Below are positions 55,847-64,000 of a stretch of 64,000 nucleotides of DNA, piece by piece. The notes beneath the pieces are model-generated. The model worked only from the letters and a program-made list of their open reading frames with translations, was not told the DNA's origin and ran no database searches. Position 1 is the stretch's first letter; the number at the start of each line of letters is the position of its first letter. Position numbers and translations under genes: made by a program. This stretch comes from CAVXFS01 sp963761115 (GTDB lineage: Bacteria; Pseudomonadota; Gammaproteobacteria; Burkholderiales; Gallionellaceae): NCBI GenBank assembly GCA_963761115.1, contig CAVXFS010000004.1:434001-498000 (forward strand), in the 5' to 3' direction.

Positions 55847-56838
55847 AACCCACTCTCACGCAGCGTGCCGGCAGCTGTCTCGCGGTCATTCTGCTGACGT
55901 GCAACGGCGCAGCGTTTGCCGCGGACATCCCGGACCAGATCGGTGCCTTGCGGGAACAGGCGATCGCGGCAGGTGAATCAGGCAACGACGAAGCCGTGTA
56001 CCTGTCGGCAAAAGCGCAGGCATTGCTGGATTTCGGTTTCGAGGAATATACCGAAAAGGACAGTCCGGAGCTGGTGCAGTTCGTGCTGCAACAGGTGCCG
56101 CTACTGATCGAGGCGGCGCGCAGCGGCAAACAGCCACCGGATATTGCGCCGCCGGTTGGGGCCAGGATACGCCCTGACCTGTGGAAGATACTGGCCGAAG
56201 ACAAGGCGTCGCCACAGTTCAGCTGTACGGCATCCTGGCTCGGCCGTCTCGAGGTGGCATTGGACTGGGCGGCGCATGAGATGCATGAGCTTGGTCTGCG
56301 GCATGCGCAGCGTTATCTGGACGATGCGGAATCCTATGCGCGCGACGCCGGGCAGCAAGCGAAATCCTGCCCGCATCGAGGTGCAAGCAATACAGATGAG
56401 ATACGGCACCGGTTGATCCAGCTTCCGGGACAAGTACACTTTGCCTTCGATTCATTCGAGCTGAGCGCGGCGAGCATGGAGATACTGAGACAGTTATCAG
56501 AAATAATGCGTGCGTATCCGTCCTTGAAGTTGCAGTTGGTCGGCCATACCGATGTCAATGGCGGAGAGCATTACAATGAGATCCTGTCGCAACGGCGGGC
56601 CGATCAGGTGCGCAACTGGCTGGTCGCGTCGGGCTTGTCGGCCGACCGTTTCGCAACCGCTGCCATGGGTAAACGCTACCCGCTGATGCCGGGGAGGGGG
56701 ACGAGCAATGGCGCGCACAATCGCCGGGTCGAGTTTGTCGTGCTGGAGTTGAAAGTCGTTGCGCCAGGACTCGAAGTGACCAGCAAGCCGGTGGCGTCGG
56801 ATCTGCAACCGTATGTCCCCGCAGGAGGCAAGCCTTGA
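55831..56838 (+). CDS. OmpA-family peptidoglycan-binding protein
   Basis: 335 residues. Signal peptide (AVILLTCNGAAFA), a helical middle segment (residues 30-200), then a C-terminal OmpA domain: HFAFDSFELSAASMEILRQL, LQLVGHTDVNGGEHYNEILS and QRRADQVRNWLVASGLSADR, with the diaminopimelate-binding Asp and Arg in place. It overlaps the end of the barrel gene by 16 bp (ribosome site GAGGA 6 bases before ATG 55831), implying coupled synthesis. It probably anchors the barrel or the DUF11 fibres to the cell wall. Confidence 0.88.
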   Translation: MLPKMKPTLTQRAGSCLAVILLTCNGAAFAADIPDQIGALREQAIAAGESGNDEAVYLSAKAQALLDFGFEEYTEKDSPELVQFVLQQVPLLIEAARSGKQPPDIAPPVGARIRPDLWKILAEDKASPQFSCTASWLGRLEVALDWAAHEMHELGLRHAQRYLDDAESYARDAGQQAKSCPHRGASNTDEIRHRLIQLPGQVHFAFDSFELSAASMEILRQLSEIMRAYPSLKLQLVGHTDVNGGEHYNEILSQRRADQVRNWLVASGLSADRFATAAMGKRYPLMPGRGTSNGAHNRRVEFVVLELKVVAPGLEVTSKPVASDLQPYVPAGGKP

Positions 56839-56905
56839 GAAATTTTCGCAAGTCATGCGGTTCAATCGAGGCCACACGATCTGCCGGACCGGATATGGGA
56901 CAAAG

Positions 56906-59900
56906 ATGAGGATTGTTCGAGACGGTTTTCGTGGTTGGTGCCGGGCAGTCGTCGCCGTTATCGGATTGACGCTGCTGGCCAATCTGCTGGGTGCAAGCCA
57001 GGCCCAGGCAGCGGTGCGAGCGTTCACGATACGTTATACCGCGAACACCAACGGCAATATCGCCCAGACCGGCAACGTCGTGATGAAGTGTTCCGGCACC
57101 TGCACCTCGATAAACAATACCTCCAACATGGTCGATGTGGATGTCGATAGCGATGCCTCGACCTTCAATTCCAGCAGTGCCGACCTGAGCTTGCCTGCCG
57201 GTGCCAATATCCTGTTCGCCGGATTGTACTGGGGCGCGCGCGCTGCCCCGACGACACCACGCAACCAGGTGTTGTTTGGTACGCCGGGGAGCTTCGGCTA
57301 TACCCTGTTGACGGCCTCCAATCTGGATTTCTACGACACCTCGGGCGCAGGCAACAATTACTATGACTATGGCGGCTTTGTCGATGTGACCAGCAGGGTT
57401 CGGGCAGGGGGCAACGGCACCTACTGGGTGGCCAATGTACAAACCCTCAAATGCAATAATGGATGCTGGGGTGGCTGGAGTCTGGTGGTGGTCTATGCTG
57501 ACAGCGCCCAGTCATTGCGCAACCTGACCGTGTTCGATGGTTACCAGTATGTAAGCAACGCCACGGGCACTACCATGGGCATCGCCGGTTTCCTGACCCC
57601 GTTGAGCGGCCCCATGTATACACATATCGGTCTGGTGGGATGGGATGGAGATAGTGGGGCGGCCGGGGGGGTGTACACCGGAGACCAGTTCTCGGTGAAT
57701 GGCACGGCGCTATCGGATGCCTGCAATCCGTCGAACGACTTTTTCAATTCCAGCATCTGTACGCTCGGTGTTTCGACGACGAATCGAAATCCGGTGATCA
57801 CCAATACGCTGGGGGTGGACATCGATCAGGTGAACGTGCCTGCCGGTATCGTCAACAACGGTGATACTTCGGCGACACTGAAATTCTCCACCACCGGCGA
57901 ATATTTCTATCCCCAGGTCGCCACCTTCGTGACCGACCTGTATGTGCCGATCGTGGCACCCAATGTGGTCAAGACCGTGGCCGACGTCAACGGCGGCGAC
58001 CTGGTGGTGGGCGATGTGATGCGCTATACCATCTCGCTCGGCAACACCGGCCAGGACACGGCCACCAATACCATCCTGACCGACAACATTCCAGCCTGGA
58101 CCACCTATGTGCCCAACAGCCTGGAGATCATTTCCGGGGCGAATGCAGGTCACAAGTCCGACGGTAGCGGGGATGACCAGGCCGAATATATCGCCAGCGG
58201 TACGCCGCGGGTAGTGTATCGGCTGGGCAACGGCGCCAATGCGAGCAGTGGGGGAAGTGTCCCGTTTGGTTCCTTCACCTCGATGAGTTTCGATGTGACG
58301 GTGAATGCCGGCATTCCCTCCGGTACCATCCTCACCAATGCGGCCGACATCGGCTATGCCGGACAGACGCTGCCGCAATCCTTCACCACCACCAGCGCCA
58401 TCGTTGCCGCCGTGGTGCTGACGCCGCCGAGTATGACCAAGAGCTATGCCACCAATCCGATCGCGCTGGGCGGCACCACGCGCATGAACATCGTGGTTAC
58501 CAACCCGGGCAACAATGCCAACAGCCTGACCGGCATCACCTTCAGCGACACCTACCCTGCAAACATGGTGAACAGCGTCTCGCCGAATCCGACCATCAGT
58601 TGCACGCCGGGCGCGACGGCGGGCGGGCTCACCGGTGGCGTGGCAGGGGGCAACACCATCGGCATGAATCCCGGCGCAACCTTGCCGCCCAACAGCAGTT
58701 GCACCATATCGGTCGATGTCACCAGTTCGGTTGCAGGAAATTACAACAACACCATCAGCGACCTGACCTCCAGCAACGGCGGCGACGCGGCGGCAGTCAG
58801 CGGTACCCTGTCGGTGGGCAAGCCGTCGATCAGCAAGTCATTCGCAGCCTCGACGGTGGTAGCGGGTTCGCCGCTAACCCTGACCCTGACGCTCACCAAT
58901 CCGACTGCGGTAGCGCTGACCGGGGTGGCGTTCGCCGACACATATCCGGCCGGTCTGGTCAATGCCGCCACACCGAATGCCAGCACCACTTGCGGCGGTA
59001 CGTTGACTGCGGCAGCGGGAGGCGGACTGGTTTCGCTGGCGGGTGCTGGAGTGCCGGCGCTAGGCAGTTGTACGGTCAGCGTGGATGTGACCAGTGCCAG
59101 TGCCGGGAGCTACAGCAACGTCGCAGGCGGCGTATCGTCCAATGAGACCGGCGCGGCGGGGCTGGACAGTGCGCCGGCCACGCTCACCGTGATCGGCGCG
59201 CCGATCGCCAGCAAGGTGTTCCAGCCGCCTTCCGTGGTACAGAACGGGATCAGCGCGCTGCGCGTCACCATCAGCAATCCGAATACCACGACTACGCTTA
59301 CCGGTGTGGCGTTCACTGATACTTACCCAAGCAATCTGGTCAATAACGCAGCGGCAAACTCAACCCTGAGTTGCACCGGCGGTTCGAGCGCTACCAAGGT
59401 GGGGGGGGTGGCGGCAGGCAACACCCTGGGAATCAGCGGTGGTACGCTGGCGCCGGGAGGCAGTTGCACCGTGACGGTGAATGTCTCCAGCGGCACGGTC
59501 GGAAATTACCTCAACAGCACCGGTGTGATCAGCAGCAACGAAGGAGGAAGCGGTGCGGCCGCCACGGCAACGCTGAACGTGAACAACAATGTGGCGCCGA
59601 CCGCAACCAAGGCGTTCAGTCCGGCGACCATCCAGCCCAATGCCACTTCCACGCTGACCCTGACTTTCACCAATTCCAATGCGGTGGCGGTGACGGGCCT
59701 GGCGTTCACTGACAACTATCCGGTAAGTTTTTTTAATGCCGCGACGCCAGCGTTGTCCAATACCTGCGGCGGCACGGCAACGGCGGTAGCCGGAGGATCC
59801 ACGCTTGCTCTGGTCGGCGGCACCATACCGGCATCAGGCTCCTGTGTCATGACAGTCAAGGTCACCAGCAGCGTGGCCGGGAATTACAACAACACCCTGC

Positions 59901-60862
59901 CCGCCGGCAGTATCACCACCACTAATGCCGGGGTCGTCGCCACCGATGTTTCACGACAGCTGGCGGTGCTGGCGGCCCCGACCATCACCAAGTCGTTCAG
60001 TCCGACTTCGGTGGCAGTGAACGGTACTTCGACCATGACCATCGTGCTGAGCAATCCGCCGATCAATTCGGTGGCACTGACCGGCGTCGCTTTCAGTGAT
60101 ACCTATCCTGCCGGCCTGGTGAACAATGCAACTACGGTAACCAAGAACTGCACGACCGGCGGCACCACCGGCACGACGGCTGCATCGGCCACGGCGACCA
60201 ATCCCGGCACGCTGACCCTGACCGGGGGGACCATCGCGGTGGGAGGAAGCTGCACTTATTCGGTGGTGGTGAAGTCGGCCACTGCAGGCGGCTACACCAA
60301 TACCACCGGGGCGGTCGGTTCCACCAATGGCGGCACCGGCCTGACTGCCTCGGCCACGCTGTCGGTGGCGCGTCCCGCGATCAGCAAGGCGTTCTCTCCG
60401 ACGACGGTGAATACCGGCGCCAACTCGACGCTGACCATCACCCTGAGCAACCCGACCGGAACGGCGATGACGGCAGCAGCATTCACCGATACTTATCCGG
60501 GCGGCATCGTCAATGCGACCGCACCGGCGACAACCTGTAGTGGCGGAACCGCGAGCGGCACGATCGGCGGCACCAGCGCCGGCCTGTCGGCCGGCACCAT
60601 CCCGGCCAATGGCACATGTACCGTCACGGTCACGGTCACGGCGACCGGTACCGCGACCAACACGATCGGGGCGGGTGCATTGACGGTGAACGGCGGCGCG
60701 ACAAATCCCGTGGCGGCGACGGCGACCCTGTCGGTGAATCCGGCACCCATCGTCAGCAAGAGTTTCTCGCCGTCCAGCATGCTGGACGGGGCGACCACTA
60801 CATGTGACCATCATCGTGCAGAATCCGAACAGCAGCAACATGACCGGCGTGAGTTTCAGTGA
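56906..60862 (+). CDS. large secreted DUF11-repeat protein, N-terminal part (cut by frameshift near 60803)
   Basis: Signal peptide (AVVAVIGLTLLANLLGASQA) from ATG 56906 with GGGA upstream. The first ~300 residues resemble DUF3344-like start regions (NILFAGLYWGARAAPTTPRN, TLKCNNGCWGGWSLVVVYAD). A classic DUF11 unit follows (VVKTVADVNGGDLVVGDVMR), then a tandem series of repeats of 125-133 residues, each with a K-[SAV]-[FY] start, an FxDxYPxxxVN motif and two cysteines. Seven repeats begin in this frame. One extra base at 60800-60803 ends the reading 20 codons later. Without it the protein continues into the next ORF, about 2000 residues in total. Its start overlaps the end of nothing but lies 67 bp after the OmpA gene. 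Confidence 0.8.
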   Translation: MRIVRDGFRGWCRAVVAVIGLTLLANLLGASQAQAAVRAFTIRYTANTNGNIAQTGNVVMKCSGTCTSINNTSNMVDVDVDSDASTFNSSSADLSLPAGANILFAGLYWGARAAPTTPRNQVLFGTPGSFGYTLLTASNLDFYDTSGAGNNYYDYGGFVDVTSRVRAGGNGTYWVANVQTLKCNNGCWGGWSLVVVYADSAQSLRNLTVFDGYQYVSNATGTTMGIAGFLTPLSGPMYTHIGLVGWDGDSGAAGGVYTGDQFSVNGTALSDACNPSNDFFNSSICTLGVSTTNRNPVITNTLGVDIDQVNVPAGIVNNGDTSATLKFSTTGEYFYPQVATFVTDLYVPIVAPNVVKTVADVNGGDLVVGDVMRYTISLGNTGQDTATNTILTDNIPAWTTYVPNSLEIISGANAGHKSDGSGDDQAEYIASGTPRVVYRLGNGANASSGGSVPFGSFTSMSFDVTVNAGIPSGTILTNAADIGYAGQTLPQSFTTTSAIVAAVVLTPPSMTKSYATNPIALGGTTRMNIVVTNPGNNANSLTGITFSDTYPANMVNSVSPNPTISCTPGATAGGLTGGVAGGNTIGMNPGATLPPNSSCTISVDVTSSVAGNYNNTISDLTSSNGGDAAAVSGTLSVGKPSISKSFAASTVVAGSPLTLTLTLTNPTAVALTGVAFADTYPAGLVNAATPNASTTCGGTLTAAAGGGLVSLAGAGVPALGSCTVSVDVTSASAGSYSNVAGGVSSNETGAAGLDSAPATLTVIGAPIASKVFQPPSVVQNGISALRVTISNPNTTTTLTGVAFTDTYPSNLVNNAAANSTLSCTGGSSATKVGGVAAGNTLGISGGTLAPGGSCTVTVNVSSGTVGNYLNSTGVISSNEGGSGAAATATLNVNNNVAPTATKAFSPATIQPNATSTLTLTFTNSNAVAVTGLAFTDNYPVSFFNAATPALSNTCGGTATAVAGGSTLALVGGTIPASGSCVMTVKVTSSVAGNYNNTLPAGSITTTNAGVVATDVSRQLAVLAAPTITKSFSPTSVAVNGTSTMTIVLSNPPINSVALTGVAFSDTYPAGLVNNATTVTKNCTTGGTTGTTAASATATNPGTLTLTGGTIAVGGSCTYSVVVKSATAGGYTNTTGAVGSTNGGTGLTASATLSVARPAISKAFSPTTVNTGANSTLTITLSNPTGTAMTAAAFTDTYPGGIVNATAPATTCSGGTASGTIGGTSAGLSAGTIPANGTCTVTVTVTATGTATNTIGAGALTVNGGATNPVAATATLSVNPAPIVSKSFSPSSMLDGATTTCDHHRAESEQQQHDRREFQ

Positions 60863-62912
60863 CAGTTACCCGGCCAATATGGTCAATGCCGCCACGCCTG
60901 CGGTCACGGCATCACCGGCCACCTGCACCGGCACGCTTACAGGTACCGCAGGTGCAGCTGTATTCAGTCTGTCCGGCGGCACGGTGCCGGGCAACAGTGC
61001 CTGTACCTATACGGTGGATGTCACCAGCAGTACGGCGGGAACCTACGTCAACAGTACTGGCCCCGTGACATCGGGCAATTTCGGCACCGGTGCTGCGGGC
61101 AGTGCATCCCTGATCGTCATGGGGCCGCCCACGGCCAGCAAGTCGTTCACTCCTGCCACCATCAGTGTGAATGCCACATCAGTGCTGCTGGTCACACTGA
61201 CCAACCCGAACAGTGTCGCCATCACGGGTGCGGCCTTCTCCGACAGCTATCCAGTCGGCATGGTCAACAGCGCGAGCGCTTCGCCATCGACCTCGTGCAG
61301 TGGTGCGACGGTTACCGCTGCCGACGGCGGCAATTCGCTGTCGATGACCGGCGCCACCATTCCCGCCAGTGGCAGCTGCAATGTGACGGTGAATGTGACT
61401 TCGGCGACGGGCGGGGTGTACACCAACAATACCGGCAGCATCATCACCAGCAATGCAGGGAACGGCGTTTCGGCACAGGCGACGCTGACCGTGACTGCAG
61501 TCAATGTCAGCGGTTTTGTATTTGGCGACAGCAATTCCAATGGCAGTCGCGATAGCGGGGAGGACTGGAGCGGCGGCACGACCGTGTATGCCAAGCTGTT
61601 CAGCGGTACTTGCCCGGCGGCTGGCGGTTCGACCGCTGAGTCGGTGCAGACCATCAATGCGGGCGGCGGCAGTTATCAATTCTCCAGCGTGGGGGCGGGC
61701 AACCATTGCATCGTGCTGAGCAGCAACAGCACGGCGACGGTCGTCACGCCAGGCACGCCGTCGGGCTGGATCAACTCCCAGCCGAATCCCGGGCAGATCA
61801 ACGTCACGGTCGGCACAGTCGATGTGCCCAACCAGAACTTCGGCCTGTATAACGGCGCGTCGCTGACCGGGCGGGTCTTCGCCGATACCGGCGCGGGCGG
61901 CGGCATCGCGAACAACGGCATCCAGGATGGTGCCGAAACCGGCATCAACAATGTCACGGTGGTGCTGAATAATACCAACTGCTCCGGCGGCATTTGCGGC
62001 ACCACCACCACCGATGGCGGCGGTAACTTCACTATCGCTATCCCGCCCGTTGCGAACGGCAGTTGCATGCTGGTTGAAACCAATGCCAGCGGCTACAGCA
62101 GCAATGGCGGCAGCGTCGGCACCACCGGGGGCAGCTACAACCTCGCGAGCGATACCACCACGTTCACTTGTTCGCCGGGAACCAGTTACAGCGGGGTGAA
62201 TTTCGCCGATGTGCCAGTGAACGCATTTGTCACCGACGGCATACAGACGACCGTCGCGGGCTCGGTGATCTGGTATGCCCATACCTTCACGGCAGGAACG
62301 GCCGGCAGCGTCAGCTTCGGCAGCAGTGCCGCCGCCAGTCCTGCCGCGCCTGCATGGAGCGAAGTGCTGTATCTGGACAGCAACTGCAATGCCACTTACG
62401 ACAGCGGAGAGCCGGCGCTGGCCAGCGCACAGCCGCTAGTTGCAGGTCAGTCGGTGTGCATCCTGGTCAAGGAATTCGTTCCGGCTGCCGCGGCGCTGGG
62501 CGCACAGAATCACCTGACCGTGAACGCGACATTCACCCGGACGATCACCGGCATAGTGGACATGCTGAACCGCAGCGATGTCACCACGGTCGGGCTGTTC
62601 AGCGGCGCCGGCTTGACCTTGACCAAGTCGGTCGACAAGGTGACCGCCAAGCCGGGCGATACGCTGGTGTATACGGTCAATTACGTAAACAGCAGCAGCG
62701 GCGACCTCTCGAACGTGATCATCAGTGACGCGACGCCAACCTATACGCTGTTCCTGAGCGCCAATTGCGGCGTGCTGCCCGCCAACCTGACATTGTGCAC
62801 GACCACCTTGCCTGCCGTTGGCGGAACCGGGCCGATAATCTTCACCTTCAATGGTGATCTGGCGCCTGCGGCAGGCAGCAGTGTGACATTCTCGGTGCAG
62901 GTGCAACCATAG
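60804..62912 (+). CDS. large secreted DUF11-repeat protein, C-terminal part (downstream of frameshift)
   Basis: About 702 residues continuing the same protein in the next frame: rest of repeat 7 (MTGVSFSDSYPANMVNAATP), repeat 8 (TASKSFTPATISVNATSVLL), two SdrD-B-like modules with acidic loops (VSGFVFGDSNSNGSRDSGED; NNGIQDGAETGINNVTVVLN), a Cys-containing region and a final DUF11 unit (TKSVDKVTAKPGDTLVYTVN). It has no signal peptide or ribosome site of its own, so it is not an independent gene; GTG 60804 is only the first possible codon. Ends with SVTFSVQVQP, similar to the end of the 912-residue protein. Confidence 0.78.
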   Translation: MTIIVQNPNSSNMTGVSFSDSYPANMVNAATPAVTASPATCTGTLTGTAGAAVFSLSGGTVPGNSACTYTVDVTSSTAGTYVNSTGPVTSGNFGTGAAGSASLIVMGPPTASKSFTPATISVNATSVLLVTLTNPNSVAITGAAFSDSYPVGMVNSASASPSTSCSGATVTAADGGNSLSMTGATIPASGSCNVTVNVTSATGGVYTNNTGSIITSNAGNGVSAQATLTVTAVNVSGFVFGDSNSNGSRDSGEDWSGGTTVYAKLFSGTCPAAGGSTAESVQTINAGGGSYQFSSVGAGNHCIVLSSNSTATVVTPGTPSGWINSQPNPGQINVTVGTVDVPNQNFGLYNGASLTGRVFADTGAGGGIANNGIQDGAETGINNVTVVLNNTNCSGGICGTTTTDGGGNFTIAIPPVANGSCMLVETNASGYSSNGGSVGTTGGSYNLASDTTTFTCSPGTSYSGVNFADVPVNAFVTDGIQTTVAGSVIWYAHTFTAGTAGSVSFGSSAAASPAAPAWSEVLYLDSNCNATYDSGEPALASAQPLVAGQSVCILVKEFVPAAAALGAQNHLTVNATFTRTITGIVDMLNRSDVTTVGLFSGAGLTLTKSVDKVTAKPGDTLVYTVNYVNSSSGDLSNVIISDATPTYTLFLSANCGVLPANLTLCTTTLPAVGGTGPIIFTFNGDLAPAAGSSVTFSVQVQP

Positions 62913-63016
62913 CCAGAGCGGCTGGGGCAGAAACAAACATCTCCTGGAACTGGAAGATGCGCTGTCAGTTCTCTTGTACGTTATTCCCGATGATTAAAAT
63001 TTCGTCTGACAGAGGG

Positions 63017-63391
63017 TCACGGTTCGCTCTGCGGAAATAGTCTCGGCCACGTTAATGGAGGACCTCGAGCATCTTCAGCTTTTCGAGGCGGGTCAACGCA
63101 ATAAAAATTGAACAGAGTGGCGTCCCTCTCCGACTGATCGCGGCGCCTGGCTTCTGGTGAAAGCTGAAAAGGATTTTTATCCGTGGCAATGCGATTATAT
63201 TTTGCACATCCAGCATCAGCCAGCGCCCTGATTTCTTTCATGTCGGGAGGCTCCTTTTCAGATCTTATCGCCACACGGTGAGGGTTGGATGATTCCACCC
63301 GGGCAGCGCAACCGCCAGGACAAGACGAGTTCGCTCGAATAGCACAACTCGATATCGATAACAGCAATACTGATAGGTGGATATAGCGCAT
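63017..63391 (-). CDS. possible small lipoprotein
   Basis: 124-residue ORF with a lipobox-like start (LSVLLLSISSC, Cys16) and a charged C-terminal half with three further cysteines. No ribosome site is evident and no family is recognised. It lies in an otherwise empty 580-bp stretch between the surface locus and rmuC. It might be a degenerate or chance ORF. Confidence 0.35.
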   Translation of the reverse strand: MRYIHLSVLLLSISSCAIRANSSCPGGCAARVESSNPHRVAIRSEKEPPDMKEIRALADAGCAKYNRIATDKNPFQLSPEARRRDQSERDATLFNFYCVDPPRKAEDARGPPLTWPRLFPQSEP

Positions 63392-63493
63392 TTAGAGTAA
63401 TTGAACTGCCGCCATTCGTAACCTGACTCCAGCAGCCAGAATAGCAAGCCAGCTCAGATGCTGTTTGTCAGTTCTGGACTCGATTACAGCACA

Positions 63494-64000
63494 TTATTCT
63501 TCCTGTGAAGATTTGTCTATCAGTTGCGGACCCAGTTCCACACGCTCTATTTTTGCAAACTGCTCGGTGATCTTGCGGCTGCTGATCTGCACATCATCGA
63601 CATCCTTGGTTGCCTGGCGGATATGGTCGGCGAGCTTCTTCATGCGCTCGTCGAAGCGGCCGAAATCCTTGCCCAGCTTGCCGAGTTCGTCCTTGATGAT
63701 ATGCACCTGCTTGCGCGTCTCCACGTCCTTCAATACTGCGCGTGCGGTGTTCAGCACCGCCATCAGCGTGGTTGGCGACACCACCCATACGCGCCGCTGC
63801 ATCGCGTAATCCACCACGTCCGGATGATGCGCATGGATCTCGGCGAACACCGCTTCGGCGGGGACGAACATCACGGCGCCGTCGGAGGTCACTTCAGGGA
63901 TGATGTATTTGCCGGCGATGTCGTCCACGTGTTTTTTGATGTCGGCCTTGAACTGCCTCGCAGCCAGCACGCGTTCGGCTTCGGTGCCGTCGAACATCCT
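63494..64000 (-). CDS. rmuC: DNA recombination protein RmuC, C-terminal part (5' end outside window)
   Basis: 169 residues in view. The RmuC nuclease-like core is recognisable: IKKHVDDIAGKYIIPEVTSD, GAVMFVPAEAVFAEIHAHHP and VDYAMQRRVWVVSPTTLMAV, then the coiled-coil end (KDELGKLGKDFGRFDERMKK). RmuC limits recombination at inverted repeats, apt in a genome with so many. The gene reads leftward and ends at 63494; the N-terminal membrane helix lies beyond the window. Confidence 0.9.
   Translation of the reverse strand, partial: RMFDGTEAERVLAARQFKADIKKHVDDIAGKYIIPEVTSDGAVMFVPAEAVFAEIHAHHPDVVDYAMQRRVWVVSPTTLMAVLNTARAVLKDVETRKQVHIIKDELGKLGKDFGRFDERMKKLADHIRQATKDVDDVQISSRKITEQFAKIERVELGPQLIDKSSQEE

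Noticed and set aside
58430..61500. CRISPR-like periodic repeats
   Set aside because: The period is about 375-400 bp and follows protein repeats in frame; there are no short identical repeats with unique spacers.

Overview
The window reads as a chromosome segment of a betaproteobacterium. The rimP-nusA-infB-rbfA-truB order, the guaB/guaA proteins and the RND/TolC proteins all fit that class. A CbbO/NorD-like VWA protein at the left end and an OxyR - rubrerythrin - Fe-S protein - encapsulin-type ferritin - DUF3501 block would suit an autotrophic, iron-handling member of the Nitrosomonadales (Gallionellaceae-like). That narrower placement is inference; no rRNA or marker phylogeny was possible.

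Layout. 1-2.6 kb: tail of an unknown gene, a CbbO/NorD-like VWA protein and a tiny membrane protein. 2.7-4.7 kb: Rep helicase (minus strand). 4.9-10.0 kb: overlapping trio of TonB-dependent receptor, ABC-type binding protein and hybrid histidine kinase. 10.3-11.9 kb: PilZ-like protein. 12.0-21.1 kb: carbohydrate/glycogen block (pgi, DUF2934 protein, glgB, glgC, GH57 amylase, malQ), in which glgB, glgC and malQ are all broken by single-base indels. 21.26-26.14 kb: tRNA-Leu(UAA) carrying a small integrated element bounded by 62-bp direct repeats; its integrase, replication initiator and DUF4145 genes are decayed, while an RHH-like regulator with a palindromic operator looks intact. 26.2-30.1 kb: oxidative-stress/iron block headed by oxyR. 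30.1-36.1 kb: translation operon rimP-nusA-infB-rbfA-truB. 36.2-37.4 kb: GAF/HD-GYP protein. 37.4-43.2 kb: RND efflux set (permease, adaptor, TolC-like channel). 43.3-46.9 kb: guaB and guaA, separated by a four-helix-bundle (S23/IVP) gene embedded in short-word repeats that contain its start and stop codons. 47.2-62.9 kb: a 15.7-kb surface-protein locus with DUF11/SdrD-B-like secreted proteins, a 1695-residue outer-membrane barrel protein and an OmpA-family protein; the largest DUF11 protein is split by one frameshift. 62.9-64.0 kb: possible lipoprotein and the 3' part of rmuC.

The points most worth following are the repeat-embedded four-helix cassette between guaB and guaA, the DUF11/barrel/OmpA locus, the tRNA-borne mini-element with Trp-to-stop lesions, the indel cluster confined to glycogen genes, and the EncFtn-like ferritin that lacks both a targeting tail and a neighbouring shell gene. 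Intergenic DNA is rich in short inverted or tandem repeats of several unrelated families.
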